Assembly (NCBI GenBank): GCA_027886175.1
Contig: JAJNNQ010000040.1
Location: 27,610,001-27,674,000 of the forward strand
DNA: 64,000 nucleotides
Direction: 5' to 3'
Source of the DNA: Phylloscopus collybita
Lineage: Eukaryota > Chordata > Aves > Passeriformes > Phylloscopidae
In this document: piece by piece, positions 13,420 through 27,660 of the stretch
Layout: every line of letters begins with the position of its first letter
Numbering within the stretch: position 1 is the first letter of the stretch
Made by a program: the position numbers and the translations under genes
Notes under the pieces: generated by a model
Seen by the model: only the letters and a program-made list of their open reading frames with translations
The model's database searches: none
What the model was told of the DNA's origin: nothing

Positions 13420-15438
13420 GACAAGCCTTGTCTGGCTCTAACATTTTTTACAGACAGTAAGGGATGCCTAAGAATAGATAGTGAAACAAACACAGGTTTT
13501 AGCTTTGTTTTTTCTGAAAGAAAATAACAATTTATAGGCAATAGCAAGTGGTGAAGGATGTCAGGTTTTGTTACTTCTTTCTTTTCCAATTTTTTCATTA
13601 ACAAGATAATTTTAAGGAAAATTTGCTGTAAGATGAGAAGGCCCAATATAAATCACTTAAGGTCTTTAAAGTTACATTGACTGAGAAAAATAAGAAAGAA
13701 AAGGTATTAAAATTGCTTCTTCTATTTTATCATGAATATGTACAAGATTCTCAAGGCTCAATAACAAACCAGATGGTTGTAAAATGAAGCATTTTTCTGC
13801 CAGGCATTCCTCTACTCTTTAAGGGTAATTGGCACTATGCACAGAAGAATTATCAAGTCTCAAATTAGCCACTTCTGATAGCACATCACATCTGTTTGTC
13901 TGTCATTTTCGTGATACACTGGGATTGTTGAATAATTTGTTTACAAATAAGAGAACAATCTGTGCTAGAAGTTTTGCAGATGAATAGGGACATCTGGAGT
14001 AGAGCAACACTGCATTGATTGTTTTGGAATAGCCCAGGCAGACTGAAAAACAAAAACCTTTGCAGACCATTAGGCAACAAGATGGTATGTCTTCACAGCT
14101 CTGTTAGCTTGAGGTACAATTTAAATGCTGTTCCAAACTCCAAAAAATGCTGGCTTATTTCATTTACAACTAGTGCTTCCTGCACTATCAGTATTTTACT
14201 CTCAGACTGATTTTTCTGAAATTGCCTGCACAGTTGTATGCTTGACTGGACAGAAAGCTAAGGGCCAGTAAGAGATAAGATCTTTAGTAAGAAACATCTG
14301 ACTTGGATGGAGGAAAACAAGCGTCACCCATGGGCTATCAGTGTTGAGAGAGAAGAAATATTACTTTGTAGGCAGAGAAAGGAAATTAAGCAGTGATTTC
14401 AATATACTCCATGTTTAATTGCCTTTCACTGTAACAATAATATATTCTGTCTTTGATAATTTCTTGTGCCATCTTAAACATTACTGCCCATCACATAAAG
14501 AAAGTGTATAGAATATCCTGGGATTTCTCCTTTAGCCAGAGTTTCCTTCAAATGGCACAACTACTCTTTTGTGAATTTAGCAGCAACAGAAACCTTTTCT
14601 TTTCCCAATTCTCTACTGGGCAGGTGGATACCATGGATATCTTCAAACTGCTTTCAGCATTCAGTTATATCAGATGTAAAAAAAATCTCATATAATAAAG
14701 AGAACCAAGGTTCATTTCTCATTCAAAAGAAGCTTGTAAATAACCCCAAGTTTGTAGAATCCTGTGGATACTTAAAAAAGAAAACATATTTACAAAAAGG
14801 TCTGGTATTACTTCTAAAAGAACAAGTCCTCCCATAAGTTCAGTTTGCTTTATTTTTTTGAATATCTTCTAGTTACCTTGCAAGAACTAGAAAAAATCTG
14901 ACCAGCAAGTATTAGGTGGGAAGAAAGTATTTGACATTTATGAGATGTACCAGTGATGAAGGCCAGTGTGGGAAAATGAGCAGAATTGTAAAAATCCAAA
15001 TCTCATCAAATCTTGGATTATTTCCAAATCCTGCTGTTTTGGGATACAAAATTATTACATATTAACATGTCTGAAACCTATTCTACCCAGATCCATGAAA
15101 GATATGGCTACTTTTTTTCTTCTATCTGCCTATATACTGTGATTTTACTAATATCTATCAGAAAAATTTGAGCTCTAATTCTTTTGCTGAGGACAGGAAC
15201 AAAGCTTCTGAGCATGCTAAAATAACGTTAAATTGTCCCAAGAAAGAAATTGAAAAGATAATTAAATACCCAGACTTAGCTGTTCTGGGGATGTGACACC
15301 ACAAATCAGAGGTGGCTAATGAGCAGGATCAAATGCACTAGTGAGAGTAAGAATATTAGTGGCCAGGATTTTCACAAACAGTTCACACAATGAAATATAC
15401 ACATTACAAAAGGCTGCATGTCAGAAAAAGGAAAAAAG

Positions 15439-15459
15439 AAAAAAAAAAAAAAAAAAAAA
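15439..15459 (+). repeat. Poly-A run, 21 A
   Basis: A 21-base A homopolymer preceded by more A-rich DNA. No retroposed gene was recognised upstream. Confidence 0.9.
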
Positions 15460-18400
15460 GTGAAAATCTCTATGTCTCTTGGATAACCTTTACAATCTGA
15501 GGTACTGCTGACCTAGGGGAACTCTTGTCCATAAAAGAGATAAATAAGCCCCCTTCTCTCATTTGCAACTATACGTATACAGAAAACTGATCCAATAGGT
15601 GTTAATACTTAGCACTGTGTGACCTAATCAGCATCTTCGTTCCAAAGACATCATCTCAAATTGAGATTTATGTGCTAGGCATGCTTTGAACATTGAGAAA
15701 ATCATTATCCTTGCATTGATAGATGCACAAAATACAGAAAGGGTGAAAAGACATGATGTGAGAAAAGAGGAGAATAGTATGCAACTTACATTTATCAACC
15801 TGATCCACTTAAAGCAGCACAACCAAAGCAGTTATGAAAAAGTACTTTTGCCTTGAAAACTTGCCTTGAGGCATCTTGCAAATAAAATACAATAAATTCT
15901 CTAGGGGAAGAACATTGGGGTGAAATCCACACACAGCACTGTAAAGATCAGAAAAAGAACTAAGTGAAAAGGTTAGGTTATGTGTAGGCAGAACATGGAT
16001 TTACAGTCACTATGCATAGGTGTTAACACACATAAAGAGGACGAAACATACAATGGCAACAAAGAGCAGAATATGGAAAACTTCTTGTATTTTCTTTATC
16101 AGTTCTAGAGTTAGAGTTATTCTAGACTTATGGCTAGAGTTACCATGAAGTCTACAAAACAAGCTCAAGAATAGACACACCTCAGAGATAGACTGGACTT
16201 CAGGACTGAAGAGAGGTAGCTCTGGAGACAGATCATCAATTCACCAGTGAGGAGAAAGCTGGGCTAAGTCACCTGAAGGGACAAGATGACAAATGAATTG
16301 GAGGATGACTTCAGTGGAGGTGGAGGCAGACAAGGAGTACCCCCTTAGGGCAGTCAAGCAGCCAGTCTAGTTTCTGTATGTTCTTTTTGGTGTCAGACAC
16401 GAACACAAACCATGGTATCAACACTCACACGTGTCCTTCTCTCCTTGTACAGCTGCAGCACTGGTGTTTCTGCTTCACTGTCAGCTTTTGAGAACCCCAG
16501 CAGCTCCCCTGACACAGACTCCATGTGGAGTGGCTGCATCCTTGCCATGGACCTATAGCAACAAGTGCAAGCCTGAGGGAGTGGGGCTAGTGCTGTCTGT
16601 CAGGTTTAAAGAGAGTAGACCAATCTGCAGTGTGGATTTTTTTTTTTCTTGAGTGCAATCTTTGACACCAAGTTGTTGCTTGTTTGAGACTCAGAAGGAA
16701 GATAATGCTTTATTCGGAAAAGGACTGTGAAATTACCAGTACTTGTCAAATAAAAAATAATTGACATCAACAGGATCAGAATAAGATACTTCTTTGTTTG
16801 ATCAGTACTACTTTATACAACGACTAGCATAATTTCTTTTAAATAAAGGAAAGCAGTAAATAACAACCCAATACCAAGAATCACACCTGCTGAAAAAATC
16901 CTGCAGAAAAGTTTATGTTTATTAGACAATGGTTTAATTTGCAGGAAAGTACTGCTAATAAATGATTGTTATAGATAGATAAAATTTTAGAGACATAAAA
17001 CCCCCCACTTTTTTGCTGTGAAACTAGTGAGATTTACCTGTAGAGCAAATAGCACTACTAAAGCTGAGTAGTCATCCTCCACTCCGAGAAAATGCATATG
17101 ACTTGAATTTCACATACAAAGACATCATACTGTTAAATGAAAAATGTTAAAATACAAAAAATGCTAAAATTGCCTATATTTCATATCAAAAATATTTCAA
17201 CAAGATGGAAAGCTCCCTGCTTTGGTAGGACATTTTCTTGGCACTAATTATCCAGAATGAAAATAGCCACACACGTAGTAATTATGAAACTTCCTCTAGC
17301 AAGAATGGCACAAAATGTTTTACGCTTGTTTGCAGAGAGAAACTTCTCAGTGTTCTGCCTTTGAAAAGATATTTTTCACCTGTTTCAATGCTTTCTTATT
17401 CTGCCACATTATGTTAGAGTAGACTTCTAAACAGAGAGCATTTCATTAGTTTCAAATATATTCTGAAATTTCTTGTAGTTGTTAAAAATAGAAGTTCAAA
17501 GTAAGAAAACTGAGACAACCCTTTCTTGAAACAACCAGTTTCCAGGAGAATTTATTCTTTACTAGACTAAAAAACCATGTTTTTTTGGTGTTTCCCAGAG
17601 GAAGATCATTACTCTGGTTAAATTTAGGTTCATTTTAACCTGTAAGCTGTTATTCTGCTCTTCTCCTTGTCTTTGTGTAAGCACACATTGAGTTTCTTTT
17701 TTGCTCATGCTTTAATGTTGTTGCAAAACCACTGAAAGCTATGAGTGAAACAGACATCATGTAATAAAAAGCAAGCTAGCTTCCTGAAAGGAGGCTTCCT
17801 AAACCTACCAGGCAGGCTGATTCCAGCTTAATGGATGGGAGGACACGTATCCTTAAGGCAGGATCAAAACCCAAATGTTCAAAACCTGTTTCAAACACAC
17901 CCTAACTTTTCCTAAAACTTCATCACATCTTCTGCTTAATATGTAGCACAGCAGGCAGCATCAAGCCCCTGGTCATCACATCTTGTGCTTAGCCTTCACT
18001 GTGATGAAAAAGAAAAAAGAATAGCTTCCCTCATAACTACTCATTCTAACACCATTCCAGACCTTGTCCCTTTGTCAGACTGACCAAACTCCCAAGAACC
18101 AATCACTAATTCCACAAAAAAAGCCAAGACAAATGTTCAGTCTGTAGACTTGTACTATTTGGGTCATGGACATCGACAGAGCCCTTGGGTTTGGTTGACA
18201 TACTTGGTCATACAATAGGCAGATTTTGGCAAATAGAAATAGACACTCATGCAACAGAAAAAAGACGCTGCAAGTGTTTTCTAGAAACAAACACACCACT
18301 GGTTTGGTAATAAAAAACAAAAGGATTATTCTTGCATCTCTTCTGTCACTTTATTGCCTAAAGAAAAATCACTCTGTCAACCTGTGCCATAGTTTCTCAG

Positions 18401-19410
18401 GTACAGGCTGAAGACAATGAGTGTCTTCAATTTAGGAAAAATCTTGCACAGTTCATATATAAGATTTTTATCAGCAGGAAGTTTGAGTAGAATCTAATCT
18501 CGATCTCACCGAAGTACCACAAAGCTGCATACAAGCTGAACCATAACTTCCACAGCCTGCACCTTTCTCATCTGATTGCTGCAAACCAATGCAGGTCTGT
18601 CAGCAGCTACTGCATACACAACTGATGAGAGAAATAAAATAAATATTTTTTCGTTCCATTCAAAAAAAGATTGCTATTTAAAAATCAATGTACACTCTTA
18701 TCTCCAAATTATATCCTTATCTTGCTAGTGGCTATAATCCTCACTGAAATTTAGCCAGGATTTGGCACACTAATAATCAATAATTAAGAAGCAAAGATAA
18801 TTACAGAGCCAATGGGGAATTTACAGAGGAGTTGTTAGTTTATAAAATGATTTGCATTCTAACAGGAGGTTTTATAATGAGGCTCATGTGGCAGTCACTA
18901 ACAAGCACCTGGGACATGATCCATGACTCTCTGCCACCCTCAGATTTTGGACCATTACAAAGCAGAACACTTGTGGAGAAGCAAAAGGCAAATAGTTGTT
19001 TTTGCTAACAAGAGCAATTTCCAACCAAATAACAATTTCAGCACCTCCCCAAAAGTGATAGAAGAATGTAATGAAGGCAGTGAAGCAATGCTGCCTGTCT
19101 TCTGTTTGGCAGTGTGAGTCATTCATTCACTATTATCCTGGGCTGCAGCTGCCCTGTCTAATGAGGCTAATGAACTGTCCACTGCATCTCTCTGGCATTA
19201 CTGACATACAGAATTGAATAACACAGCACCACTTGGATAAAGTAGATATAAAAATGTGTTGAGGCAAATGAATACGCGTGTCTGAAGGAGCAGAGCAGGC
19301 ATCACGCTCCTTGCTTTTCTCATTTAAACATTCTTCTTTGCATGTTTCAAAAGATTCCACTGGCGATGTTTTTAAATTGCTCAAAATGCTATTACAGATA
19401 TTTTTTTCCT

Positions 19411-19432
19411 TCTCAAAGTTCCCACTTTGAGA
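19411..19432. repeat. Hairpin with 9-bp arms
   Basis: TCTCAAAGT and ACTTTGAGA around a 4-nt loop, abutting the tandem repeat that follows. Confidence 0.8.
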
Positions 19433-19468
19433 TATCCACCACCAAAATATCCACCACTAAAGTATCCA
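19432..19468. repeat. 15-bp tandem repeat, about 2.5 copies
   Basis: Units ATATCCACCACCAAA and ATATCCACCACTAAA, then a partial GTATCCA. Confidence 0.8.
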
Positions 19469-20750
19469 TGTGTCTGTATAAATAAGTAAATACATATTCA
19501 TCGAGGATTTAATAACGGTAGTTATTAAACATTCACTTCAACTCAACTTCTGCTGTACAAGTTGCAATAATTTCAGTGAATATTTTCACAGATGTCTATT
19601 TCTGGGATGGTAACTCTGCTGGGGGACAGTGTGATTTCCTGCAATGCAGAACAAAATAAAGACTAGTTAACACACACTATCTTTCACATTGATGATCATG
19701 TGAAATCAAAGTGACAAAAAGGTTTGAAACTAGTGTTATGGGTAACAGTCTTCTCACTGAGCTGGATTAAACTGGAAGACTGTTCCACTGACATGGGAGA
19801 AGTCCTTGGACAGCTTGTCAGACAAAACCTTATCTTTTTCACTTTGGCCTGCCCTGAAATCTGGCACTACTGTCCTCCCCTCTACCCCAGTCACACTGAG
19901 GGCAGAAAGACCAACCTCAGCCAGATCTCAGCTGGTACAAAAGCAAGCAGGACCCACAAGATAGCTCACTTCGTCCATCTGATTCCCAGTGAAAAAGCAC
20001 TACAGTAAGATCACAGCTTTTGCAAAAAATGGATTTCCAACATTAACACAACAGAAATAATAAGGAAAGTTTCCCCTGGGATCCACTAAAATGAGGACAT
20101 CTGATCTGTAAAGCCAAGACAACATACAGCATACACACTCTTCATATATAGAAAAAAGTACTTTGAAATACCTCAATATAACCAGTAAATTTAGCTAGAT
20201 CCATCTCTGTCTAAGAGCAACAAATTACCCAAGTGCATGCAGACTAACTCAGCTTCTACAGAACAAAAAAGTGGGATGCATTTTGTCTTCAGTTAGTGCC
20301 AACCTTTGATATATTACCTCTGACCGTAAAACTAGATCTTTACTGGTGCATTTATATTTATAAAGTCATTGAAAGGGCATTTCTGTAAAGGGCACTGTGT
20401 CAAACCCTCATTTTAAATAATTTGTTGACCCATTTTTTCACAGGAGAAATCTGATACACTTTCAGAGAAGAAAGAAAACAAAAACAAGATGGGAGAAACA
20501 ATCTCTAGGTTGAAAAGAGAAGATGAGGATAAATAAATATGACAGATGTTGATTAATATGATCTGACAAACATTCACTTTTTTGAGACTCTGAGTAACTA
20601 TTATTATTGCAGGTAATTCAAACCACTCAAGAGTATTTTAAGACAGACTAACATAACAAAAAAATCACAGACGAGAACGAGCGTTTTCTGAGCTCTTCTG
20701 TTATTGTGCTATTGACTCAAAACATACCATTACTTCACACATACAATAAG

Positions 20751-20769
20751 GTATCATAAATTATGATAC
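20751..20769. repeat. 19-bp palindrome
   Basis: GTATCATAA and TTATGATAC around one central A. It is a short AT-rich palindrome with no known role. Confidence 0.8.
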
Positions 20770-22943
20770 TGTATTTTTCTCTGTGAAAGTATGAGCATTT
20801 CATGGAGATGGTCTGAAGTGAATGTAAAACCACAACCAGAGAAAAACAGCCTTCTCCAGAGGATGGACCAGATAATCTGAAGGAACCTCCATAGATGCAG
20901 CCTATGGAGACCACTTGGCTCTTATCACCTCAGCTAAGGACTAAAAGTTAAGTAATATGTAATGCTACTTTCAACCTTAAGTAATACAGAACTTCAGAAA
21001 AAATCAGTTCATTCCCAGGGCTTGGTCTCCTGATTTTGGTGTGCAGCAGTGTAATCTGATTCCAGAAAAATCTGAAATATCTCATTTATTATGTTCTGTT
21101 GTACATTCTGGTCATTAGCTTTCCACTGATTACCTCCAACTGAAATCAATGAATACCCAAAGGAATAAGCACCCAAAATCTCAGGCACATAAAATCCATA
21201 AAATCAGCACCTTTCACCTGGTTATATCTATATTTACATGCAAAAAATAACTTTTTAAATTCTAACTCTTATTTTTGTGATTTCTCATATTACTTTGTTT
21301 GCAATGGAACTAATAATTACCCATCTTTCAAATGCTTTGATATTCTCACAAAGGAATCTGTACAGAAATAATAATTCTTCACATTTCTCAAGTCTTCTGA
21401 CGTTGAAAGCAAGTTTTTTTATTAACATGACATTTCCCCTAGGGGCAATCACCTCTTATGTTCCATGATACAAATAATTAATGTTTTTATTCAACTTACC
21501 TGAGACTATGAATAGTATTTCAAGTGGGTTCCACCCTCATGTATCTGGTATCAGCCATATGGTAGGCAGGAATAATTACTGTTTATTAAGCCTACATTAA
21601 ACTTCCAGAGAACAATTTTATGAGATGCCATAAGGTCATATAGTTAATGCAGTCATTAATCTTCTCTGGGCATCTTTAATCAAGCAGTTCTGTCAGAATC
21701 ACTAAAAGATGTTAGGCCTACATAAATGCTTAAATTATTATGAAGGATTTGTCTTTAAGAACCAATGTGCTACTGAGTTATTTTCACATGTGAAATTGCT
21801 CTGTTTCAAGCTCTGGAATCAGGTTCCCCTTATAAAGCACATTTTTTAATGGTTTCTGAATCTGTAGTGAAAACACCATATGAACACAATATTCAGGTTT
21901 TAGAATTACTGTGAAGTATTCACATCAAGAGCTCAGGAGGTGGATACAACATTTATAACACAAAGAAAAATAACAGCAATCAAGTAAGTAACATCTAAAG
22001 TCAGCAGCTAAGGTTCATTGAAGAGATAGGTACAAATTGTTCAATAAAATAGGCTTGAAACATTGAATAGAATAATTTTAGGGGCTACTGGCATTGCTGT
22101 ATGGTACTTGCAAAGGAAGTGGAGGATAGAACACTGTCCTAAAGGATATTGATGGCACCTCTGTGGTCCTGAACAAAGCTACTGTAGACATTGACCTCTA
22201 TGTCTTCCTGCCATGCTCCACCATGGCGGGAATTCGGCAAACGTCTCTGTTGTAACTTACATAAACACTTTCTCTCTTACATGTGCTACCAGAGAGAGTC
22301 TGGGGGAGGCAGGTCTGGCACTTGGTCACATGCTTTATCCCACAGAGAATACTGCCTTTCCTGAGGAGGCTGTTGTGGTTGCCCCACTTCCACAGGGAAT
22401 TCATCTGGTGCCACAAAATATCAGCTAAATATCAGTGCAGCTATATACACAGGAATTAATTTGAATGAAAACAAGGACGGCAGGCATCCAAAACCAAAAA
22501 AGAAATTCAGTAAGTAAAAAACCTGACTTCCAAATGTCAGCTAAAATGTCTTTTCCTCTGGGCCCTCAAAGCATTTTAAGAGGAATTCAGGAGGGGACAA
22601 TAACAGATGTCAATAGAAAGATCAGATCCTTCGAAGAGAAGTGTAATCAAAAGAGGTGAAGTATGGCTTCTATTCATAATATAATTCTTGAAAATGCATT
22701 ATCACCCCCTTTGAGGAAACTCAGCTAATGTTAAGCAAAGCACCCTTTCCATACTAACAAAGTTCCTAAGGCTCTAACATCTAGAAGTCATTACCAAAGT
22801 GTCCTCCAAAGGAGCCCTACAGAAAGCAAGCAGGAGGAAAGGAAGAGAAAGCACCTAGAGGTAGTTGGGCCAGGCAAGGAAGGGATCTGTTGGATTGGTG
22901 ATGAATTTTGATATCCAAAGGGTTTTCAGACACATTTAAAAGA

Positions 22944-23133
22944 CTTGGAAAAATTTCAGATGTGTTGATGTGGGGTGGGTTTTCTCATACATATATCGAA
23001 CTGAGATCCCAGTTCTGGATATGAAAAAACTTTAGAAATCCTAAAAGAAGTAAAAAAATCATGCTCATGAGAATAGTATAGTTCAGATTTAGGGCTTTGC
23101 ATTTCATATGTTGTTCTTATGAACTATTTTTAG
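22944..23133 (+). repeat. 190-bp inverted repeat, left arm
   Basis: It begins CTTGGAAAAATTTCAG and ends GAACTATTTTTAG. Its reverse complement occurs at 24323-24512 with the same length, no gaps and about 8 mismatches by eye (about 96% identity). No protein, polymerase III boxes or known family were recognised. Immediate flanks of the pair show no convincing target duplication. Confidence 0.9.
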
Positions 23134-24322
23134 ATGTCTTGATATTTTTAGATATCTTTACCTTCATAAAGAGAGAACACAAGCCTTTAATTATTTTCCT
23201 TTTATAAACTGAACCTAGAACATTTTCTTGTGACATTTTAGAAGACAGGGAAGGGAAAACTTCTATAAGGTATTCTGTTGGAATTAGTGTTGGGTAACCA
23301 GCAATAGTATTTTAATGGAAATTAGTTTAAATACTATTTCCAAACAGCTCAACAACTCTTAGAAGAGGAAAACAGCACAGCAACGAGGACAAGACAGTCA
23401 CAAACTGGTTTGTATTTTGACTAGTCATTTTGAATAGTTTGAAGTCACAAACTGTTCACAGATAACAAATGTAATCTCAGCTTAACCTGGAAAGAAGTGG
23501 GGTTTGAAAATATGCAAGTGTGATACAGTTCAAGAAAATATAGTCACATTTTCAGCATGATGATTCTTTCAAAAGGATTTAACCAAACCCTGGCAGCATG
23601 AGGAAGTCATATGAGTGCTCACTTGATTCTCTGGATATGCTTCTACAGTACATATGATTCTTCCAGTCATGCTTGAAAAAACATGCTTTTCAAAAAATTG
23701 GTGAAGAAATTGTCTTACAGAGAAAGATGTAAAGAATTCTGTGTGCTTATTTTATCAAAACAAAATCAAGAGATGACTCAGTAGAAAATAAACATCTTTG
23801 TGGGCGTGAAAAATAAAGTATGAAAAAGTGCTTTAGAAAAAAAGTTTAGATAGGTATAGAAAAATTCTTTTTTTTGTACTTGATGAAGTAGTTTTATAAA
23901 TAAGGTTTTAATTTCTATAATTGAGGCTGATCCAACATTGAAATAAATAAGGAAAAGTTTGTTTCTGTACAATCTGTTACCTTAATATAAGAAAAGTAGG
24001 ATGATTGAGAGATATGTTCTCTTCAAATACAATTTATTATGTGCAACTATATAAAACATAAGTCTATTCTATACAGAAACTAGAAAAAAATATTAAATTT
24101 AACTACTTTCTTTCAAAAATTTTTGAAAGAAAGTGAGTTCAATATTTTCAGTCAGAGTAATCTTACCAAATTCAGAGACCACTCTTTCTCACAACCTGTC
24201 CTCCTTTAAAGCCACTGGCCTCCTTGGGAAAAGGCTGCAGAAGGTTCTATTTGAACCAAAACAAGCAATTGCAGGAGTCAACTATTGTGAATGCATAAAA
24301 CAGTAAGAGTCTGCAATGATAC
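23134..24322. other. Spacer between inverted-repeat arms
   Basis: 1189 bp of AT-rich DNA. No gene was recognised; open frames are short. It contains the 30-bp palindrome at 24105-24134. If the pair is a transposon, this would be its interior, but it encodes no transposase that I can see. Confidence 0.5.
24105..24134. repeat. 30-bp perfect palindrome
   Basis: ACTTTCTTTCAAAAA followed directly by its exact complement TTTTTGAAAGAAAGT, with no loop. Confidence 0.93.
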
Positions 24323-24512
24323 CTAAAAATAGTTCATAAGGACAACATATGAAATGCAAAGCCCCAAACCTGAACGTTACTATTTTCATGAGCATGATTT
24401 TTTTACTTCTTTTAGGATTTCTAAAGTTTTTTCATATCCAGAACTGGGTTCTCAGTTTGATATATGTATGAGAAAACCCACCCCACATCAACACATCTGA
24501 AATTTTTCCAAG
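24323..24512 (-). repeat. 190-bp inverted repeat, right arm
   Basis: The reverse complement of 22944-23133, colinear from end to end. The mismatches cluster toward the inner third of the arm (around the AGTAACGTTCAGGTTTGGGG stretch read on the minus strand). Confidence 0.9.
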
Positions 24513-27500
24513 AGTACTAAATTATTAAGTCTTCATTACTTTGATACAACATAACAATCAATATTTGTGAAATGATTGTGAAATGTGATAAGATACTAAG
24601 CAAAATAAGTGCATTTTTGATTCATTTGTTCACTCATTCACTGTTGCTTTTATTGAGGCATGAAAGGAATCTTATTGAGGGAATTATGTTTAATTGGTTT
24701 ATATTTGAATCTTTAAGTGAAAATGTATGAATAACTACACACAGTTGACATTAACAGTAACACTACTCAAGACATGCCTCCATTGCAGCTGTAAGTATGT
24801 GGTAACATTCCATATTTAGTGATTGCTGGAGGAAAAAAAAATTTGGAATGGCTTTGGATCATTATCTGTACTTGCACTCCCTTCATATCTGATACACAAT
24901 ACATTCATTAAAGTGGTAAGCATGTTACTCTAATTTTTTGTTGGAAAACTCTGGTATCTAGAGAGAGTTTAGAGATTACTAAATAATATTTTTAAAATTA
25001 CCAGAGATAATAAAATAATAAATACAGATATGAGAAAATAAGCCTCACAAGTTTTCAGGTGAAAAAGTCATAATTCTGTTTTTCCAAGAGGCAGCTGAAC
25101 AGCTTTGTGAATGGCAGAATCCTCTGGGGGAAAGGTTAACCACTAACCAAGCAAAAATATATGACACAGAAAAAAAAAATAGCATTTGAAACAATGTAAA
25201 GGGATTGGGAAAAGAAAGCTTTTGAAGCAAATTAACATACATGTGCTATTAATTTCAAGAAAAGTTAGGTAGTTCTGAATGGAAATCTTTTTTCCTCTGT
25301 CGACAGTCAAGAAATTATCACAAATTGAAAATCAGTAAACAGGAAAAATACCAGAATCTCTTTGCACAGCTTGTTGACAACTGGGAATTGGTTTCCAGCC
25401 AACAAACTAAGAGAAAGTAAGTATTATGTATCTGCTTAGACAACACAGTCATATATTGCAAAGGTTTCTTACATATAATGATCAACAGTTGTTTTTAAAA
25501 TTATTCTCTTTCTGAAACAATGGAGAAAAAACTAAAAGCTCTATAACTGTGCCACATTCTGCTCTAGGGAGCTAGGGTGTTCCTCATTTAATTTATCAGT
25601 CTGACCTCCCTGAGTTGAGCAACACCTACACATCAGGGTCCCCAAGAAGCTCCACCACAGACACCCCACACTGGTGCACACCAGGGTCTCAGCCTGAATG
25701 GCAGTTCAGGCTCAGCTGGGAACTCACCTTACTCTGGGAATCAGATATTCCACAACTCAGAAGGATCAGGAATAAATGAAGGGGGGAAATGACAACCCAG
25801 TAATCTCACCATGATTTCTTTTTTATCATAAAATATTGTTTCTCTTTCTCTCCCCTAAAGCAATAATCACATTATTAAAAGGACTGAGGTTCCTTAAAAA
25901 TATCCAGCTTCAATTTTTATGCACACAAATTATTTATTCTTTCATTATTCTTATGAATCAGAGAGCTCAGGCTATTTTTATATCATTCTGTCTTATACTG
26001 TAGCGTAAAGAAGGAAGCTTTCAGTCGTAACTATTTATTAGACTAACAGATTAATTCTTCAATATTCTTTCTGAGAATGAAGGTGTCTCCTCAAGCTGCT
26101 TAACATCATAAGGACTAAAAGCCTGTTCAAAACTGTCTAAGATGTGTGGAGGCCTTGTGCTTTTTCAGTGGATATTTTTTTTTCTTCAGAACTCTTTTAA
26201 CAGTGGGGCTGCATGGTTCAACTATTCCATTTTGGTTACAAAGCCTCCAGAGCTCCCAGTGGGTAAGTCCTGGTAATAACTGTGTTCTACCTGTGTCTGT
26301 AACAAGGCAGAGAAGCTGAGAAGATAATTTTTATGTCTCTAATTCCCCACTGGCTGGTCTTTGCTGCATGCTTGGTGATTGCATACAGTCAAGCAGATAA
26401 AAGAGGTTTAGCATTTCTCAGCATGCAGGGCAGCTGCAATCCAGCCCATTAATTCCTTTAGCCACAACCAAGAATTCATGCTAGAATACTGCCACACTAA
26501 CAGTGCTCAGGGATATATCTGTCCTCTACCAAATCCTGCTGTTTCTAAAACTGGGGCAACACAAACATTTTCTCATTATATTCTACATTTATTTTTCCAA
26601 GTCCTATTTAGCTAGCTCCTGTTGTGCTTAAAAAAGAACATTTTTAAGTAAGTCTAATAGAAACCCTGTATTTTAAATTATTTTCTTCAAGGAAAAAACT
26701 AAATTTCAGAAACCTTACTACTTTATAAATGAGCTTTCAGTTTTGAGTGCCTTTCTACATTTCTGTAGAGAACATCTGATTTTCTAAGTAATTAAATACA
26801 TTTTCTAAGTAATTTCCTTTTCCCAGGAAGGGTTTTGATAATAATTAGTGATCTTCTTTCTTCCATTGATTATGATTAGTTTGTGGATCTTATTTTATTG
26901 AATTCACCTACTTATTTCTGTGACCCCATGAATGCTTAGACATGTTTTATCTCATAAAACCTGTTTTGACCAAAGGACTCTCTTAAATTTAATTTTCAAT
27001 AATAATTTCTGAGAGTGTTTTTTGCAGTTAATCTTGACAGGGTGACAATTTGCATTTTTTTAAAGAACGTTGGACATCTGAGCTTCCTGCTCTTTCTGGG
27101 TAAGGACAAACAGTGTAATGCTATGATAGTAATGTAATAGGTTATAGGAGGATATTTGGGGAAACAAAATGATAAAGATCATGACAGCTGAAAGGGAGCA
27201 GAAGAAAGCAGAAATAAAAGTAATTGTCAGATTTCCTAATAGCCTTCTCTTAGGAGCACTAACACTTCAGTCAGACACACTTCAATCTCTTTCAAACAGG
27301 CACAAACCCACAATGATGGCTTTGTCATCAAGAAGTTATATACTCAGATTATTACCTTCCAAGGGGAATTGTGCTACTCCTTTTCACGAATGAAAGACAT
27401 AAAATTTAAATCACAGTATTACTTTCAAATTTTTTGAGACCTTAGAATTTTAGTTCAGGTTAAAAAAAAGAGAAAAAGTTACTTCAGTTTTTAAAGCCTT

Positions 27501-27538
27501 TCCCATGCTCCCTTTCTAAATCACAGTGAACTCCTGGA

Positions 27539-27660
27539 GAAAAAAAAAAAAAAAAAAAAAAACAACAACAACAACAACAAAACAAACAATCAAACAAACC
27601 AAAACAAAACAACAACAAAAAAAAACAAAAACAAACAAAAACAAAAAACAAAAAAAAACC
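27539..27660 (+). repeat. A-rich low-complexity tract with AAC/AAAC units
   Basis: About 120 bp containing a long A-run, then CAACAACAACAACAAC and CAAA-type units, with almost no G or T. The F/C-rich open frame on the opposite strand is an artefact of this composition. Confidence 0.92.

Larger units (their letters stand above)
861..22943. other. Intergenic AT-rich DNA, no gene recognised
   Basis: I read both strands and the open frames here and found none resembling a known protein or flanked by a convincing exon chain. All open frames are short. Contents that can be named are listed separately: a GC-enriched patch (2640-2890), simple repeats (3209-3244, 15439-15459), a CR1 tail (4544-4610), hairpins (13383-13419, 20751-20769) and a 15-bp tandem (19432-19468). 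GC-richer stretches near 16190-16640 and 22120-22430 have no assignable identity. Confidence 0.6.

Noticed and set aside
22213..22428. Overlapping open frames on both strands in a GC-richer stretch
   Set aside because: Short, with no homology I recognise and no splice context.
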